Numbered from the stretch's first letter, positions 50,365 through 60,022 are shown. The stretch: 64,000 nt of DNA from Paraburkholderia sacchari (GCF_000785435.2 NZ_JTDB02000004.1:310001-374000), one strand, 5' to 3'. Numbers and translations: made by a program. Notes: a model not told the origin generated them from the sequence alone.

Positions 50365-51297
50365 ATGCGTATCGCTCCTTTGCCGCCTCTTCCATGTCTG
50401 GTCGCTTTTGAAGCCGCGGTGCGGCACGCAAGCTTTACGCGGGCGGCCAGCGAATTGCACCTGACGCAAAGCGCAATCAGCCGCCAGATTCAGCAGCTCG
50501 AGGAATTTCTCGGGCGCTCGCTGTTCGTGCGCGAGCATCGTTCGCTGCGCCTCACCATCGCGGGCGAGCAATATGCCGCGCAAATCCAGCGCTTGCTCGC
50601 ACAATGCGCCGACGCAACGCGCGAGGTCATGAAGCATTACGGCGATCTCGAACTGACCGTTGCGTGCTCATCGGGCGTCTCGGTGCTCTGGCTCACGCCG
50701 CGGCTTCCGGCGTTTATTGCAGCCCATCCGAACGTCAAGCTGCGCCTGATCGTGCGCGACAGCCTCGCGTCGATGTCGCCGGCGGAATTCGACGTGGGCG
50801 TCTATTACGTGCGCCAGCAGGCGAGCGCAGCCTATACCGCACGCCGGCTCTTTCACGAAGAGGTCTTTCCCGTCTGCTCGCCCGCGTATCTGGCGGGCCG
50901 CACGCTCAATGCGGGCGACCTTGCGAACGAGACGCTGCTGCTGCTCGAAGACGGGCAGCGCCAGTGGATGTCGTGGCCCGAATGGCTTGGCCTGAACGGC
51001 GTGAACATGCCCAAGGCCCCGCGCAGCATCACGATCAATCACTACCCGCAAATCGTGCAGATGGCGATTTTAGGCCAGGGCATCGCGCTCGGGTGGCGCT
51101 ACATGATCGACGCATGCCTGAACGAAGGCTTGCTCACGCGCGTCTTGCCGGCAATGGCCAGCCACGGCGGCGGCTATTACGTGCTTTCGCCCAACGATCG
51201 CGCGGAGAACCAGGCGGCGCGCCTGTTCACTCGCTGGCTATTCGAGCAGGCACAAGCGCAAATGCCGGCGCAGTCATTCGCGCAGTCATCCGCATAA
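50365..51297 (+). CDS. LysR-family regulator (GcvA-like)
   Basis: This 310-residue regulator starts MRIAPLPPLPCLVAFEAAVR. The HTH is SFTRAASELHLTQSAISRQI, and the effector domain ends in a Gln/Ala-rich tail encoded by a small direct repeat. I use ATG 50365; the frame continues upstream but with Cys/Ser-rich, non-family residues. It precedes the MHS transporter-amidohydrolase pair on the same strand (160-base gap), which is a likely target. Confidence 0.88.
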   Translation: MRIAPLPPLPCLVAFEAAVRHASFTRAASELHLTQSAISRQIQQLEEFLGRSLFVREHRSLRLTIAGEQYAAQIQRLLAQCADATREVMKHYGDLELTVACSSGVSVLWLTPRLPAFIAAHPNVKLRLIVRDSLASMSPAEFDVGVYYVRQQASAAYTARRLFHEEVFPVCSPAYLAGRTLNAGDLANETLLLLEDGQRQWMSWPEWLGLNGVNMPKAPRSITINHYPQIVQMAILGQGIALGWRYMIDACLNEGLLTRVLPAMASHGGGYYVLSPNDRAENQAARLFTRWLFEQAQAQMPAQSFAQSSA

Positions 51298-51457
51298 GCA
51301 CAACCCAAAAGCGCGGCGCAAAAGCACGCCAAAAGCGCTTCGCATGCGCCTGGCGCATGCATGCATGCGAATCTTTCGTTTCAGGAATTAGCGCGAGTGT
51401 CCTTAGCATGTCTCTCATGCGGGCAAGTCCCGCTCCGATCAGAAAAGGGAGGAGACG

Positions 51458-52786
51458 ATGCAAGGAACACTTTCGCAAAACGCAGTGCCCGCCGTCCACA
51501 TAGCCGCGCGGCAGCGGCGCCGCGCCATCATTGCGACCGTGCTGGGCAATGGCCTCGAATGGTTCGACTTTACCGTCTACAGCTTCTTCGCGGTCATCAT
51601 CGCGAAGCTGTTCTTCCCCACTGGCAACGAGCTGAGTTCCGTGCTGCTCACCGTGGCGACCTTCGGCGTGGGCTTCGTCATGCGCCCGGTGGGCGGCATC
51701 GTGCTGGGCGTCTACGCCGACAAGGTCGGCCGCAAGGCCGCGCTCTCGCTCACCATCTTGCTGATGGCGCTCGGCACGGCCATCATCGGCCTCGCGCCCA
51801 CGTACGACCAGGCGGGCATCGCGGCACCGTTGCTGATCGTCGTTGCGCGGCTGCTGCAGGGCTTTTCCGCCGGCGGCGAAATGGGCGGCGCCACCGCATT
51901 TCTCACTGAGTACGCGCCGCCCGGAAAGCGCGCGTATTACTCGAGCTGGATCCAGTCGAGCATCGGCTTCGCGGTGCTACTGGGCGCGGCCACGGGCACC
52001 TTCGCCACCACCTTCCTCGATACCCAGGCGCTGTATGGCTGGGGTTGGCGCGTGCCATTCCTGCTTGGCATCCTGGTCGGGCCGGTGGGCTATTTCATCC
52101 GCAGCCAGATGGACGAAACGCCCGCGTTCAGCGCCATCGAGGAGCAGGGCAAGGAGCATTCGCCGCTCAAGGAAGTGCTCGCGCGCTTTCCGCGCGAGAC
52201 GTTCGCGAGCTTTTCGATGGTGATTCTCTGGACCGTGTGCACCTACGTGCTGCTCTTCTATATGCCGACCTATTCGGTGCGCACGCTGCACCTGCCGCAA
52301 TCCACAGGCTTCTTCGCCGGCATGATGGGCGGCCTCATGATCATGTGCTGTTCGCCCGTGGTCGGCAAGCTTGCCGATATCTGGGGCCGCCGCGTGTTTC
52401 TTTGCGGTTCTGCGTTCGCGATCCTGGTGCTCGCGTGGCCCATGTTCACGTGGATCAACCAGGCGCCCGGGCTGATGCCGATGCTCGTGTTCCAGACCGT
52501 GTTTGGCGTGCTTATCGCCGCTTATACCGGACCGATTCTCGCAGCCTTCGCCGAACTCTTTCCCACCAGGGTGCTCTCGACCGGGCTTTCGGTTGCCTAC
52601 AATTTCGCGGTCACGATTTTCGGCGGCTTCGCGCCGTTCCTGATCACGTGGCTGATCGCCCGCACGGGCAGCAATATGGCGCCCGCGCTGTACGTGATCG
52701 TCGCTGCGGCGATCAGTCTGGTCGGCACGTTTTTCATCAAGGACGCCCGGCACGGCGAACGGCGTGCGGGATCGGCAATTCAATGA
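51458..52786 (+). CDS. MFS transporter, metabolite:H+ symporter family
   Basis: This 442-residue 12-helix MHS carrier has LGNGLEWFDFTVYSFFAVII, GFVMRPVGGIVLGVYADKVG and ARLLQGFSAGGEMGGATAF. It is clearly related to the 35134 carrier. GGGAGGAG precedes its ATG. The downstream amidohydrolase gene begins at or just after its stop, so transport and hydrolysis are coupled. Confidence 0.93.
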   Translation: MQGTLSQNAVPAVHIAARQRRRAIIATVLGNGLEWFDFTVYSFFAVIIAKLFFPTGNELSSVLLTVATFGVGFVMRPVGGIVLGVYADKVGRKAALSLTILLMALGTAIIGLAPTYDQAGIAAPLLIVVARLLQGFSAGGEMGGATAFLTEYAPPGKRAYYSSWIQSSIGFAVLLGAATGTFATTFLDTQALYGWGWRVPFLLGILVGPVGYFIRSQMDETPAFSAIEEQGKEHSPLKEVLARFPRETFASFSMVILWTVCTYVLLFYMPTYSVRTLHLPQSTGFFAGMMGGLMIMCCSPVVGKLADIWGRRVFLCGSAFAILVLAWPMFTWINQAPGLMPMLVFQTVFGVLIAAYTGPILAAFAELFPTRVLSTGLSVAYNFAVTIFGGFAPFLITWLIARTGSNMAPALYVIVAAAISLVGTFFIKDARHGERRAGSAIQ

Positions 52787-52797
52787 GGATGACGAAT

Positions 52798-54027
52798 ATG
52801 TCCATAACGGTAATTCACGGCGGCAATGTACTCGACCTCGTTCGCGGCGTGCTGCTCGAACATCATCATGTGGTCATCGAAGGCGAGCGCATTGTCGAAG
52901 TCACGGATCGCCCGGTCGATTATCCCAACGCCCGCGTGATTGACGCGCGCGGCAAGACTGTGATGCCGGGCTTCATCGACTGTCACGTGCACGTGCTGGC
53001 CTCCAATGCGAATCTGGGCACCAACGCCGGGCAGCCGAATATCCTCGCGGCCATTCGCGCACTGCCGATCATGCAGGCCATGCTTTCGCGCGGCTTCACG
53101 AGCGTGCGCGACGCCGGCGGCGCCGACTGGGCGTTGATGCAGGCCGTGGAGACGGGTCTCGTGCCCGGACCGCGCATTTTTCCCTCCGGCAAGGCGCTTT
53201 CGCAAACGGGCGGCCACGGCGATTTTCGCCCGCGCGGCGACCTGCTCGAACCTTGCTCGTGCTGCTTCCGCACGGGTGCGATTGCGCGCGTGGTGGACGG
53301 CGTGGAAGGCGTGCGTCTGGCGGTGCGCGAAGAGATTCAGAAGGGCGCCACACAGATCAAGATTATGGCGTCGGGCGGCGTGGCCTCGCCGGTCGATCCG
53401 ATCTCCAATACGCAGTACTCCGAAGATGAAATCCGTGCGATCGTGGCCGAGGCCGAGGCGGCCAACACGTATGTAATGGCGCACGCCTACACGGCACGTG
53501 CGATTGCGCGCGCCGTGCGGTGCGGCGTGCGCACGATCGAGCACGGCAATCTCGTCGATGAGGCGGCGGCACGCGTCATGCACGAGCACGGCGCGTTCGT
53601 GGTTCCCACGCTCGTCACCTATGACGCGCTCGCGCAGCACGGCGCACAGTTCGGGCTGCCGCCCGATTCCGTGGCGAAAGTCGCAAGCGTACAGCGCGCG
53701 GGCCGCGAATCGCTGGAGATCTACGCGAAGGCCGGCGTGCCGATGGGCTTCGGCTCGGACCTGCTAGGCGAAATGCATGCGTTCCAGTGCGGCGAATTCC
53801 GGATTCGCGCCGAAGTGCTCGGCAATCTGGAAGCGCTGCGTTCCGCGACTAGCGTGGCCGCCGATATCGTCAACATGAAGGGCGAGTTGGGCGTGATCGC
53901 AGCGGGGGCGATTGCCGATGTGCTCGTGCTCGACGGCAATCCGCTCGCCGATATTGGCGTGGTGGCCAACGATGGCGAGCGCGTGGAGTATGTCCTGCAA
54001 CGCGGCAAAGTAATGAAGGGCAGTTAG
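52798..54027 (+). CDS. Amidohydrolase family protein (imidazolonepropionase/prolidase-like)
   Basis: This ~409-residue metal-dependent hydrolase has GKTVMPGFIDCHVHVLAS (HxH), a candidate carbamylated Lys in ATQIKIMASGGVASP, metal His residues in AHAYTA and IEHGNL, and the catalytic Asp in GFGSDLLGEMHAF. Relatives cleave cyclic amides or X-Pro peptides. I prefer ATG 52798, which has GAGG nine bases ahead; ATG 52783 would overlap the transporter stop as ATGA. A strong terminator follows. Confidence 0.88.
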   Translation: MSITVIHGGNVLDLVRGVLLEHHHVVIEGERIVEVTDRPVDYPNARVIDARGKTVMPGFIDCHVHVLASNANLGTNAGQPNILAAIRALPIMQAMLSRGFTSVRDAGGADWALMQAVETGLVPGPRIFPSGKALSQTGGHGDFRPRGDLLEPCSCCFRTGAIARVVDGVEGVRLAVREEIQKGATQIKIMASGGVASPVDPISNTQYSEDEIRAIVAEAEAANTYVMAHAYTARAIARAVRCGVRTIEHGNLVDEAAARVMHEHGAFVVPTLVTYDALAQHGAQFGLPPDSVAKVASVQRAGRESLEIYAKAGVPMGFGSDLLGEMHAFQCGEFRIRAEVLGNLEALRSATSVAADIVNMKGELGVIAAGAIADVLVLDGNPLADIGVVANDGERVEYVLQRGKVMKGS

Positions 54028-54051
54028 GATTGGGGCGGAATGTTCCAGAAG

Positions 54052-54086
54052 GGCGGCGTGCTGAAAATGCACGCCGCCATTTTTTA
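54052..54086 (+). terminator. Rho-independent terminator after the amidohydrolase
   Basis: Perfect 10-base arms GGCGGCGTGC (54052-54061) and GCACGCCGCC (54069-54078) have a 7-base loop and are followed directly by a T-run. It closes the MHS transporter-amidohydrolase unit. Confidence 0.9.
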
Positions 54087-54090
54087 TTGT

Positions 54091-54105
54091 GAACACATGC
54101 TGTTC
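54091..54105. promoter_or_regulatory. GAACA-N5-TGTTC dyad
   Basis: This perfect 5-base inverted repeat lies just past the terminator and ~330 bases before ugpB. It resembles a small regulator site, but the distance makes a role in ugp control uncertain. Confidence 0.25.
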
Positions 54106-54434
54106 TTATCACTTCATTTGGCCTTGGAATACTTCAGCAAGTGAATTGCTACTGCATTGCATGTCACGAATACGAAATGACTGCCGCCTATTATTCGAAT
54201 GGCATGAAGTATGCTTCGGCGCGCAGGCGCAGCGCGCGCGGCCAGCGCGCCGGGAATAATGCTTCATGCTAGGCTGCGCGTTCACTTATCCGAATGCGTG
54301 GGATCGGGGCAACACCTGTGCTTGAAGTGCCAACGAAGTACCCGGAACTCCGGAACGCTCGTTGAGCGCCAGGGGGAATTACGTTGTGCGTCGCGTCATT
54401 TTTCAATAAAGCCTCAACGGATAAAAGGACTCTG

Positions 54435-55784
54435 ATGAAAACCACCCAACAGCGCAATGACCGGTTCGGCGTTGGTTTGCGAGCAGCGTCAGCGGCGCTG
54501 ATGCTCGCCGGGCTAATGCAGAGCGCTCATGCGGCAACCGAAATCCAGTTTTGGCATGCGATGGAAAGCCAGCTTGGCGAGCGTGTGAACGAGATCGCAC
54601 AGCAGTTCAATGCGTCGCAAAGCCAGTACAAGATCGTGCCGGTCTTCAAGGGCACCTACGACCAGACAATGGCAGCGGGCATTGCTGCATATCGGAGCGG
54701 CGACGCGCCGGCGATCCTGCAGGTGTACGAAGTGGGCACCGCCACGATGATGAGCGCGAAGAAGGCAGTCGTGCCGGTGTACGACGTGATGACGAAGGCC
54801 GGTGTAGCGTTCGACGAGAAGGCGTTCGTGCCGACCATCGCGAGCTACTACAGCGACGCGAAGACGGGCCATCTGGTGTCGATGCCGTTCAACAGCTCGA
54901 CGCCGGTGCTCTACTACAACAAGGACGCATTCAAGAAGGCCGGCCTGAATCCGGACGTACCGCCGAAGACCTGGGCCGAACTCGCCGACGATGCCGCGAA
55001 GCTCAAGGCGTCGGGCATGGCCTGTGGCTTCACGACCGGCTGGCAGGGCTGGATCCAGATCGAGAACTACAGCACATGGCACGCTGCGCCAATCGCAACG
55101 CGCAACAACGGTTTCGACGGAACCGACGCCGAACTCGAAATCAACAAACCGCTGCAGGTCGCGCACATCGCCTTCCTGCAGAACATGGCGAAGCAGGGCA
55201 CGTTCACCTACGTGGGCCGCAAGGACGAAGCCACCGCCAAGTTCTATAGCGGCGACTGCGGCATCATGATGGGCTCGTCGGGCGCGCTCGCGAATGTCCG
55301 GCAGTACGCGAAGTTCAAGTACGGCACCGGCATGATGCCGTACGACCCGAGCGTGAAGGGCGCGCCCCAGAACGCGATCATCGGCGGCGCAAGCCTGTGG
55401 GTGCTGGGCGGCAAGAATGCCGATACCTACAAGGGCGTCGCGCAGTTTCTGGCCTACCTGACGTCGGCGCCCGTCGCTGCGAAGTGGCATCAGGACACGG
55501 GCTATCTGCCGGTCACGAAGGCGGCCTACGACCTCACGCGCCAGCAGGGCTTCTACGAGAAGAATCCCGGCGCCGATACGGCGACCAGGCAGATGCTGAA
55601 CAAGCCGCCGCTGCCGTACACGCGCGGCCTGCGTCTTGGCTACATGCCGCAGATCCGCACGGTCGTCGACGAGGAACTGGAGCAGGTCTGGGCAGGCAAG
55701 AAGACGCCGCAGGAAGCGCTCGACAGCGCGAACTCGCGCGGCAACGATTTGCTGCGCCGCTTCGAGAAGTCGGCAACCCAGTAA
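54435..55784 (+). CDS. ugpB: ABC transporter substrate-binding protein (UgpB-like)
   Basis: This 449-residue periplasmic binding protein resembles UgpB (sn-glycerol-3-phosphate). A signal of ~33 residues ends QSAHA-AT. The mature start TEIQFWHAMESQLGERVNEI and ITS residues such as SMPFNSSTPVLYYNKDAF and TGWQGWIQIENYSTWH are family-typical. I choose ATG 54435 with AAGGA upstream, which gives a clean signal peptide. It opens a complete importer operon. A related sugar or phosphodiester is possible; no ugpQ is adjacent. Confidence 0.9.
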   Translation: MKTTQQRNDRFGVGLRAASAALMLAGLMQSAHAATEIQFWHAMESQLGERVNEIAQQFNASQSQYKIVPVFKGTYDQTMAAGIAAYRSGDAPAILQVYEVGTATMMSAKKAVVPVYDVMTKAGVAFDEKAFVPTIASYYSDAKTGHLVSMPFNSSTPVLYYNKDAFKKAGLNPDVPPKTWAELADDAAKLKASGMACGFTTGWQGWIQIENYSTWHAAPIATRNNGFDGTDAELEINKPLQVAHIAFLQNMAKQGTFTYVGRKDEATAKFYSGDCGIMMGSSGALANVRQYAKFKYGTGMMPYDPSVKGAPQNAIIGGASLWVLGGKNADTYKGVAQFLAYLTSAPVAAKWHQDTGYLPVTKAAYDLTRQQGFYEKNPGADTATRQMLNKPPLPYTRGLRLGYMPQIRTVVDEELEQVWAGKKTPQEALDSANSRGNDLLRRFEKSATQ

Positions 55785-55800
55785 GCGGGAACCTCGATAC

Positions 55801-56685
55801 ATGGAACGCCGGACGAATTTCGGGGCGGGGTGGCTGCCCTGGCTGCTGATTGCGCCACAACTCGCGATTACGATCGTGTTTTTCCTGTGGCCCGCGGGCG
55901 TCGCGCTCTGGCAGTCCACTTCGTCTCAGGATGCGTTCGGCATTTCCACGGTATTCGTTGGGCTCGCGAACTTCAAAGGGCTGTTTGCAGACCCGCTATA
56001 CCTCGCTTCGTTTCGCACGACGCTGGTTTTCAGTGCGCTCGTCACCGCGATCGGGCTCGTGGTGTCGCTGTTTCTCGCGGCGATGGCCGATCGCATCACG
56101 CGCGGCAAGCTCGTCTACCGGACACTGCTGATCTGGCCTTATGCGGTCGCACCCGCGATTGCCGCGGTTTTATGGGGATTCCTGTTCAATCCGAGCATCG
56201 GCATCGTCACGTTCGTGCTTGCAAAAGCAGGCATTACGTGGAATCACGCGCTCAACGGCGGCCAGGCGATGGCGCTCGTCGTGATGGCATCGGTCTGGAA
56301 ACAGGTCAGCTATAACTTTCTGTTCTTCTATGCGGGCCTGCAGGCCATTCCCCGCTCGTTGATCGAGGCGGCTGCGATCGACGGCGCGGGACCTGTGCGG
56401 CGCTTCTTCGGTATTGCGCTGCCGTTGTTGTCGCCTATCAGCTTCTTTCTGCTGGTCGTCAATCTGGTGTACGCGTTCTTCGACACGCTTCCGGTAATCG
56501 ACGCCGCGACGGGCGGCGGCCCGGGGCAGGCCACCAAAACGCTCGTCTACAAGATTTTTACCGAGGGTTTTCAGGGACTCGATATCGGCAGCTCGGGCGC
56601 ACAGTCAGTGGTTATGATGCTGATCGTCATCGGGCTGACGGTGGTGCAATTCCGCTTCGTCGAACGCAAGGTGAAGTATTCATGA
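55801..56685 (+). CDS. ugpA: ABC transporter permease (UgpA-like)
   Basis: This 294-residue permease has six helices. It begins WLPWLLIAPQLAITIVFFLW, and the EAA loop is IEAAAIDGAGPVRRFFGIAL PLL-type. The start ATG 55801 lies 16 bases after ugpB; a longer open frame overlapping ugpB has no membrane character. Its stop overlaps the ATG of ugpE. Confidence 0.92.
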   Translation: MERRTNFGAGWLPWLLIAPQLAITIVFFLWPAGVALWQSTSSQDAFGISTVFVGLANFKGLFADPLYLASFRTTLVFSALVTAIGLVVSLFLAAMADRITRGKLVYRTLLIWPYAVAPAIAAVLWGFLFNPSIGIVTFVLAKAGITWNHALNGGQAMALVVMASVWKQVSYNFLFFYAGLQAIPRSLIEAAAIDGAGPVRRFFGIALPLLSPISFFLLVVNLVYAFFDTLPVIDAATGGGPGQATKTLVYKIFTEGFQGLDIGSSGAQSVVMMLIVIGLTVVQFRFVERKVKYS

Positions 56686-57527
56686 TCGAGAACCGGCGCG
56701 GATTCGATCTGTTCTGCCACGCAATGCTGATCGCCGGCGTTGCGGTCATTGCGTTTCCGGTGTACGTGGCTTTTTGCGCGGCGACGATGAACGAGGCGGA
56801 AGTCTTCTCCGTGCCGCTGCGTCTTGTGCCGAGCACGCATCTGGTCGAGAACATCGTCTCGGTGTGGACGTCCGGCAGCGGCAATGCCGCCGCGCCGTTT
56901 GGCCGGATGCTCGCCAACAGCCTCGTGATGGCGCTCGTGATTTCGGTTGGCAAGATCACCGTGTCGATCATATCCGCGTATGCGATCGTGTTTTTCCGGT
57001 TTCCGTTGCGCGCGGTGTCGTTTTGGGTGATCTTTTCGACGCTCATGCTGCCGGTCGAGGTGCGGATTTTTCCGACCGTTCAGGTCGTGTCGACGCTGCA
57101 CATGTTCAACGGCTACGCGGGCCTCACGCTGCCGCTGACCGCATCGGCCACGGCGACGTTCCTGTTTCGCCAGTTCTTTCTCACGTTGCCCGACGAACTG
57201 GTCGAGGCGGCGCGTATCGACGGCGCAGGTCCGATGCGCTTCTTCTGGGACGTGCTGCTGCCGCTCTCGAAGACGAATATCGCGGCGCTTTTCGTCATCA
57301 CCTTCATTTACGGATGGAACCAGTATTTGTGGCCCATCCTGATTACGAATTCGCAGTCGATGACGACGGCGGTCGTCGGCATCAAGAGCATGATCGCAAG
57401 CGGGGACGCCGCAACCGAATGGCATCGCGTGATGTCAGCAACGCTGCTCGCGATGCTGCCTCCGCTCGTTGTCGTGCTGACGATGCAGCGCTGGTTCGTG
57501 CGCGGGCTCGTCGATTCAGAAAAATGA
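56682..57527 (+). CDS. ugpE: ABC transporter permease (UgpE-like)
   Basis: This 281-residue partner permease of MalG/UgpE type has an EAA loop VEAARIDGAGPMRFFWDVLL and six helices. Its ATG overlaps the ugpA stop as ATGA, so expression is coupled. The stop is 91 bases before the ATPase gene; the spacer contains a short tandem GTTCGAGTG repeat. Confidence 0.92.
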   Translation: MIENRRGFDLFCHAMLIAGVAVIAFPVYVAFCAATMNEAEVFSVPLRLVPSTHLVENIVSVWTSGSGNAAAPFGRMLANSLVMALVISVGKITVSIISAYAIVFFRFPLRAVSFWVIFSTLMLPVEVRIFPTVQVVSTLHMFNGYAGLTLPLTASATATFLFRQFFLTLPDELVEAARIDGAGPMRFFWDVLLPLSKTNIAALFVITFIYGWNQYLWPILITNSQSMTTAVVGIKSMIASGDAATEWHRVMSATLLAMLPPLVVVLTMQRWFVRGLVDSEK

Positions 57528-57618
57528 GTGCAAGAGGGAGGGGCATGAGCGGATTCGCAGCAGGCGTTCGGGTTGTTCGAGTGGTTCGAGTGGTTCGATC
57601 GACGCGGGAGGGCGACGC

Positions 57619-58722
57619 ATGGCGGCCCTGAAACTCGACGGCGTGCGCAAGAGCTATGACGGCAAGCATACGGTGCTGCACTCGGTCAGCCTCGATGTGG
57701 CCGACGGGGAGTTCGTGGTGCTCGTCGGGCCTTCGGGTTGCGGCAAGTCCACCCTGCTGCGGATGGTCGCCGGGCTTGAGAGCCTGACTGGCGGCACGAT
57801 CTCGATTGGCGAGCGCGTCGTCAACACGCTGGAGCCCAAGGACCGCGACATCGCCATGGTGTTTCAGAATTACGCGCTCTATCCGCACATGAGTGTCGCG
57901 CAGAACATGGCGTATGGACTCAAGATCCGCGGTATCGAACGCGCGCTGATCGAGCCGCGCGTTGCAAACGCCGCGAAGATTCTCGAGTTGGACAAGCTGC
58001 TCGACCGGCGGCCTCGTGACCTTTCCGGTGGCCAGCGGCAGCGGGTCGCAATGGGGCGGGCGATTGTGCGCGAGCCGTCGGTGTTCCTGTTCGACGAGCC
58101 GCTCTCGAACCTCGACGCGAAGCTGCGCGTACAGATGCGTTTCGAGATTCAACGGCTGCATCAGCGGCTGAAGACTACGAGCCTGTACGTGACGCACGAT
58201 CAGGTCGAGGCAATGACACTCGGGCAGCGGATCGTGGTGATGAACGGCGGGCACATCGAGCAGATCGGCGTGCCGAGTGAAGTGTACGAGGCGCCGGCGA
58301 GCGAATTCGTCGCGGGCTTCATGGGCGCGCCCGCGATGAATCTGCTGAAAGGGCGTCTTTCGAACGACCTGGGTTGCTTCGAAGTGGCGGGAAACGGACC
58401 GCGCCTGCCGATTGGCGCCGATGGAGGCGCGTTGCAGCTGGACGCATCCGTGCGCGCGAAGCTCGTGCCCGGAGGCGAATACACGCTGGGCGTACGCGCC
58501 GAGCACATGACGCCTGCCGCCGGCCTGCCGTCGATCGCCGTGGACGTTGAAACGTGCGAGCTGCTGGGCGCCGACAACCTCGCGCACGGTCGATTCGGCA
58601 ATCAGGAAATCGTGTGGCGTCTGCCAGCGGCGCATCGGCCGCAGCCGGGCGAACGGGTCAATGTCGCATTGCTGCCGCAGTATTTGCACTTCTTCGACTC
58701 GAAGACCGGATTGCGCGTGTGA
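57619..58722 (+). CDS. ugpC: ABC transporter ATPase (UgpC-like)
   Basis: This 367-residue CUT1-class ATPase carries Walker A VGPSGCGKSTLLRMVAGLE, Q-loop MVFQNYALYPHMSV, signature DLSGGQRQRVAMGRAI and Walker B VFLFDEPLSNLDAKLR, then His in YVTHDQ. The C-terminal ~130 residues form the TOBE/OB regulatory domain. GGGAGGG precedes ATG 57619. It completes the ugpBAEC set. Confidence 0.94.
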   Translation: MAALKLDGVRKSYDGKHTVLHSVSLDVADGEFVVLVGPSGCGKSTLLRMVAGLESLTGGTISIGERVVNTLEPKDRDIAMVFQNYALYPHMSVAQNMAYGLKIRGIERALIEPRVANAAKILELDKLLDRRPRDLSGGQRQRVAMGRAIVREPSVFLFDEPLSNLDAKLRVQMRFEIQRLHQRLKTTSLYVTHDQVEAMTLGQRIVVMNGGHIEQIGVPSEVYEAPASEFVAGFMGAPAMNLLKGRLSNDLGCFEVAGNGPRLPIGADGGALQLDASVRAKLVPGGEYTLGVRAEHMTPAAGLPSIAVDVETCELLGADNLAHGRFGNQEIVWRLPAAHRPQPGERVNVALLPQYLHFFDSKTGLRV

Positions 58723-58760
58723 CAAGCAGCTTGAATGCGCCGTCTTCCACGGCGGAAATC

Positions 58761-58813
58761 ATCGTCTGCCCGGTTTCGTCGGAGCGTCCCTCTGCGACGC
58801 ATTTATAAAATCC
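58761..58813 (-). repeat. Copy A of a duplicated coding-like fragment
   Basis: These 53 bases match 60098-60150 at 40 positions without a gap. On the minus strand copy A reads ...GFYKCVAEGRSDETGQTM.... Many differences between copies fall in third codon positions, so both appear to descend from one minus-strand gene. Copy A is part of a 76-codon open frame (58658-58888) that runs into ugpC antisense. I do not recognise the protein. Confidence 0.5.
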
Positions 58814-58842
58814 AGCATGCTTTAAAAATGGCGTAATTGATT

Positions 58843-58885
58843 CGTTGTATGTACAGCGGTAACGCAGATACATTGGCATACAACG
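58843..58885. promoter_or_regulatory. Spaced inverted repeat CGTTGTATG / CATACAACG
   Basis: Perfect 9-base arms lie at 58843-58851 and 58877-58885, 34 bases apart, about three helical turns. A partial third CGTTGTA occurs near 58909. It is 67-109 bases before the hydrolase ATG, in the position of an operator or activator site. Confidence 0.45.
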
Positions 58886-58951
58886 CATTCAAATGACTCG
58901 GCTATAAATCCGTTGTAGCCCTCTATCACCACCCAAAAGGAGAAGTGAGTC

Positions 58952-59980
58952 ATGACAGATCCCGTCAATGTCCGCCGTCGCCGCCTTCTTGGCACCGCGC
59001 TGGCCAGCGTCAGCCTCGCGGAACTCGGTTTGAGCAGCATTGCGCGCGCGCAGTCGTCGGGTGCGCGCACGGGTAGCGGCGCGTCATTCGGGCCGATCCA
59101 GCAGATCGATGCTGGCGTGCTCAACGTGGGCTACGCGCAGGCGGGGCCGGCTAACGGCACTCCGGTGCTGCTGTTGCACGGCTGGCCATACGATATCCAT
59201 AGCTATGCCGAGGTCGCGCCGCTGCTCGCGGGAGCAGGCTATCGCGTGATCGTGCCGTATCTGCGCGGCTACGGATCGACGCGCTTTCTCTCGGCGGATA
59301 CACCACGCAACGGGCAGCAGGCCGCGACCGCCGTCGACATCGTTGCGCTGATGGATGCCTTGAAGATCGATCAGGCCGTGCTTGGCGGCTACGACTGGGG
59401 GGCGCGCACGGCCAACATCATCGCCGCGCTGTGGCCCGAACGGGTCAAGGGGCTGGTTTCGGTGAGCGGCTACCTGATCGGCAGCCAGGCGGCAAACAAG
59501 AAGCCGCTGCCGCCGGAAGCGGAATTTCAGTGGTGGTATCAGTATTACTTCGCGACCGAGCGCGGCGCACAGGGTTACGCGGAAAACCGTGAAGCATTCA
59601 ACAAGCTGATCTGGAAACTGGCGTCGCCCAAATGGAATTTCGACGATGCGACCTACGCGCGCTCAGCCGCGGCGTTCGAGAATCCGGATCACGTGGCCGT
59701 CGTGATTCACAATTATCGGTGGCGTCTCGGCCTTGCACAGGGCGAATCGAAATACGACAGCATCGAGCAGAAGCTGGCCACCGCGCCGACGATTTCGGTG
59801 CCCACGATTACCCTGGAAGGCGATGCCAACGGCGCGCCGCATCCGCAGCCCGCCGCTTATGCGAAGAAGTTTACGGGCAAGTATGTGCACCGCGATGTTG
59901 CCGGCGGCATTGGCCATGACTTGCCGCAGGAGGCGCCCAAGGCGTTCGCCGAAGCCATCTTGCAGGTGACGCATTTGTGA
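58952..59980 (+). CDS. Exported alpha/beta hydrolase (epoxide-hydrolase/haloalkane-dehalogenase-like)
   Basis: This 342-residue protein has a twin-arginine leader (NVRRRRLLGTALASVSLAEL, cleavage near ARA-QS). The hydrolase core follows: HGWPYDIHSYAEV (oxyanion region), RGYGST, and the nucleophile elbow GGYDWGART with Asp as nucleophile, as in epoxide hydrolases. The late His is in GGIGHDLPQEAP. It should act in the periplasm on an epoxide, ester or halide. AAGGAGAAG precedes the ATG. A terminator follows 40 bases after the stop. Confidence 0.9.
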   Translation: MTDPVNVRRRRLLGTALASVSLAELGLSSIARAQSSGARTGSGASFGPIQQIDAGVLNVGYAQAGPANGTPVLLLHGWPYDIHSYAEVAPLLAGAGYRVIVPYLRGYGSTRFLSADTPRNGQQAATAVDIVALMDALKIDQAVLGGYDWGARTANIIAALWPERVKGLVSVSGYLIGSQAANKKPLPPEAEFQWWYQYYFATERGAQGYAENREAFNKLIWKLASPKWNFDDATYARSAAAFENPDHVAVVIHNYRWRLGLAQGESKYDSIEQKLATAPTISVPTITLEGDANGAPHPQPAAYAKKFTGKYVHRDVAGGIGHDLPQEAPKAFAEAILQVTHL

Positions 59981-60022
59981 TGCGGGGCCGCCGAGATTAT
60001 TCGTAGCGACGTAAAACAAAAG

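Larger units (their letters stand above)
54028..54434. other. Non-coding stretch before the ugp operon
   Basis: These ~400 bases hold the amidohydrolase terminator (54052-54086), a GAACA-N5-TGTTC dyad (54091-54105) and a spaced inverted repeat GCATGAAG (54202-54209) / CTTCATGC (54262-54269). The rest should include the ugpB promoter and leader. I accept no gene here. Confidence 0.5.

Noticed and set aside
54211..54435. 74-codon frame before ugpB
   Set aside because: It has low-complexity Ala/Arg composition at its start, no ribosome site, and it overlaps the ugpB leader and start.
57565..57600. Tandem GTTCGAGTG repeat between ugpE and ugpC
   Set aside because: It is a short local duplication within a 91-base spacer, with no palindrome or promoter-like context to support a regulatory role.
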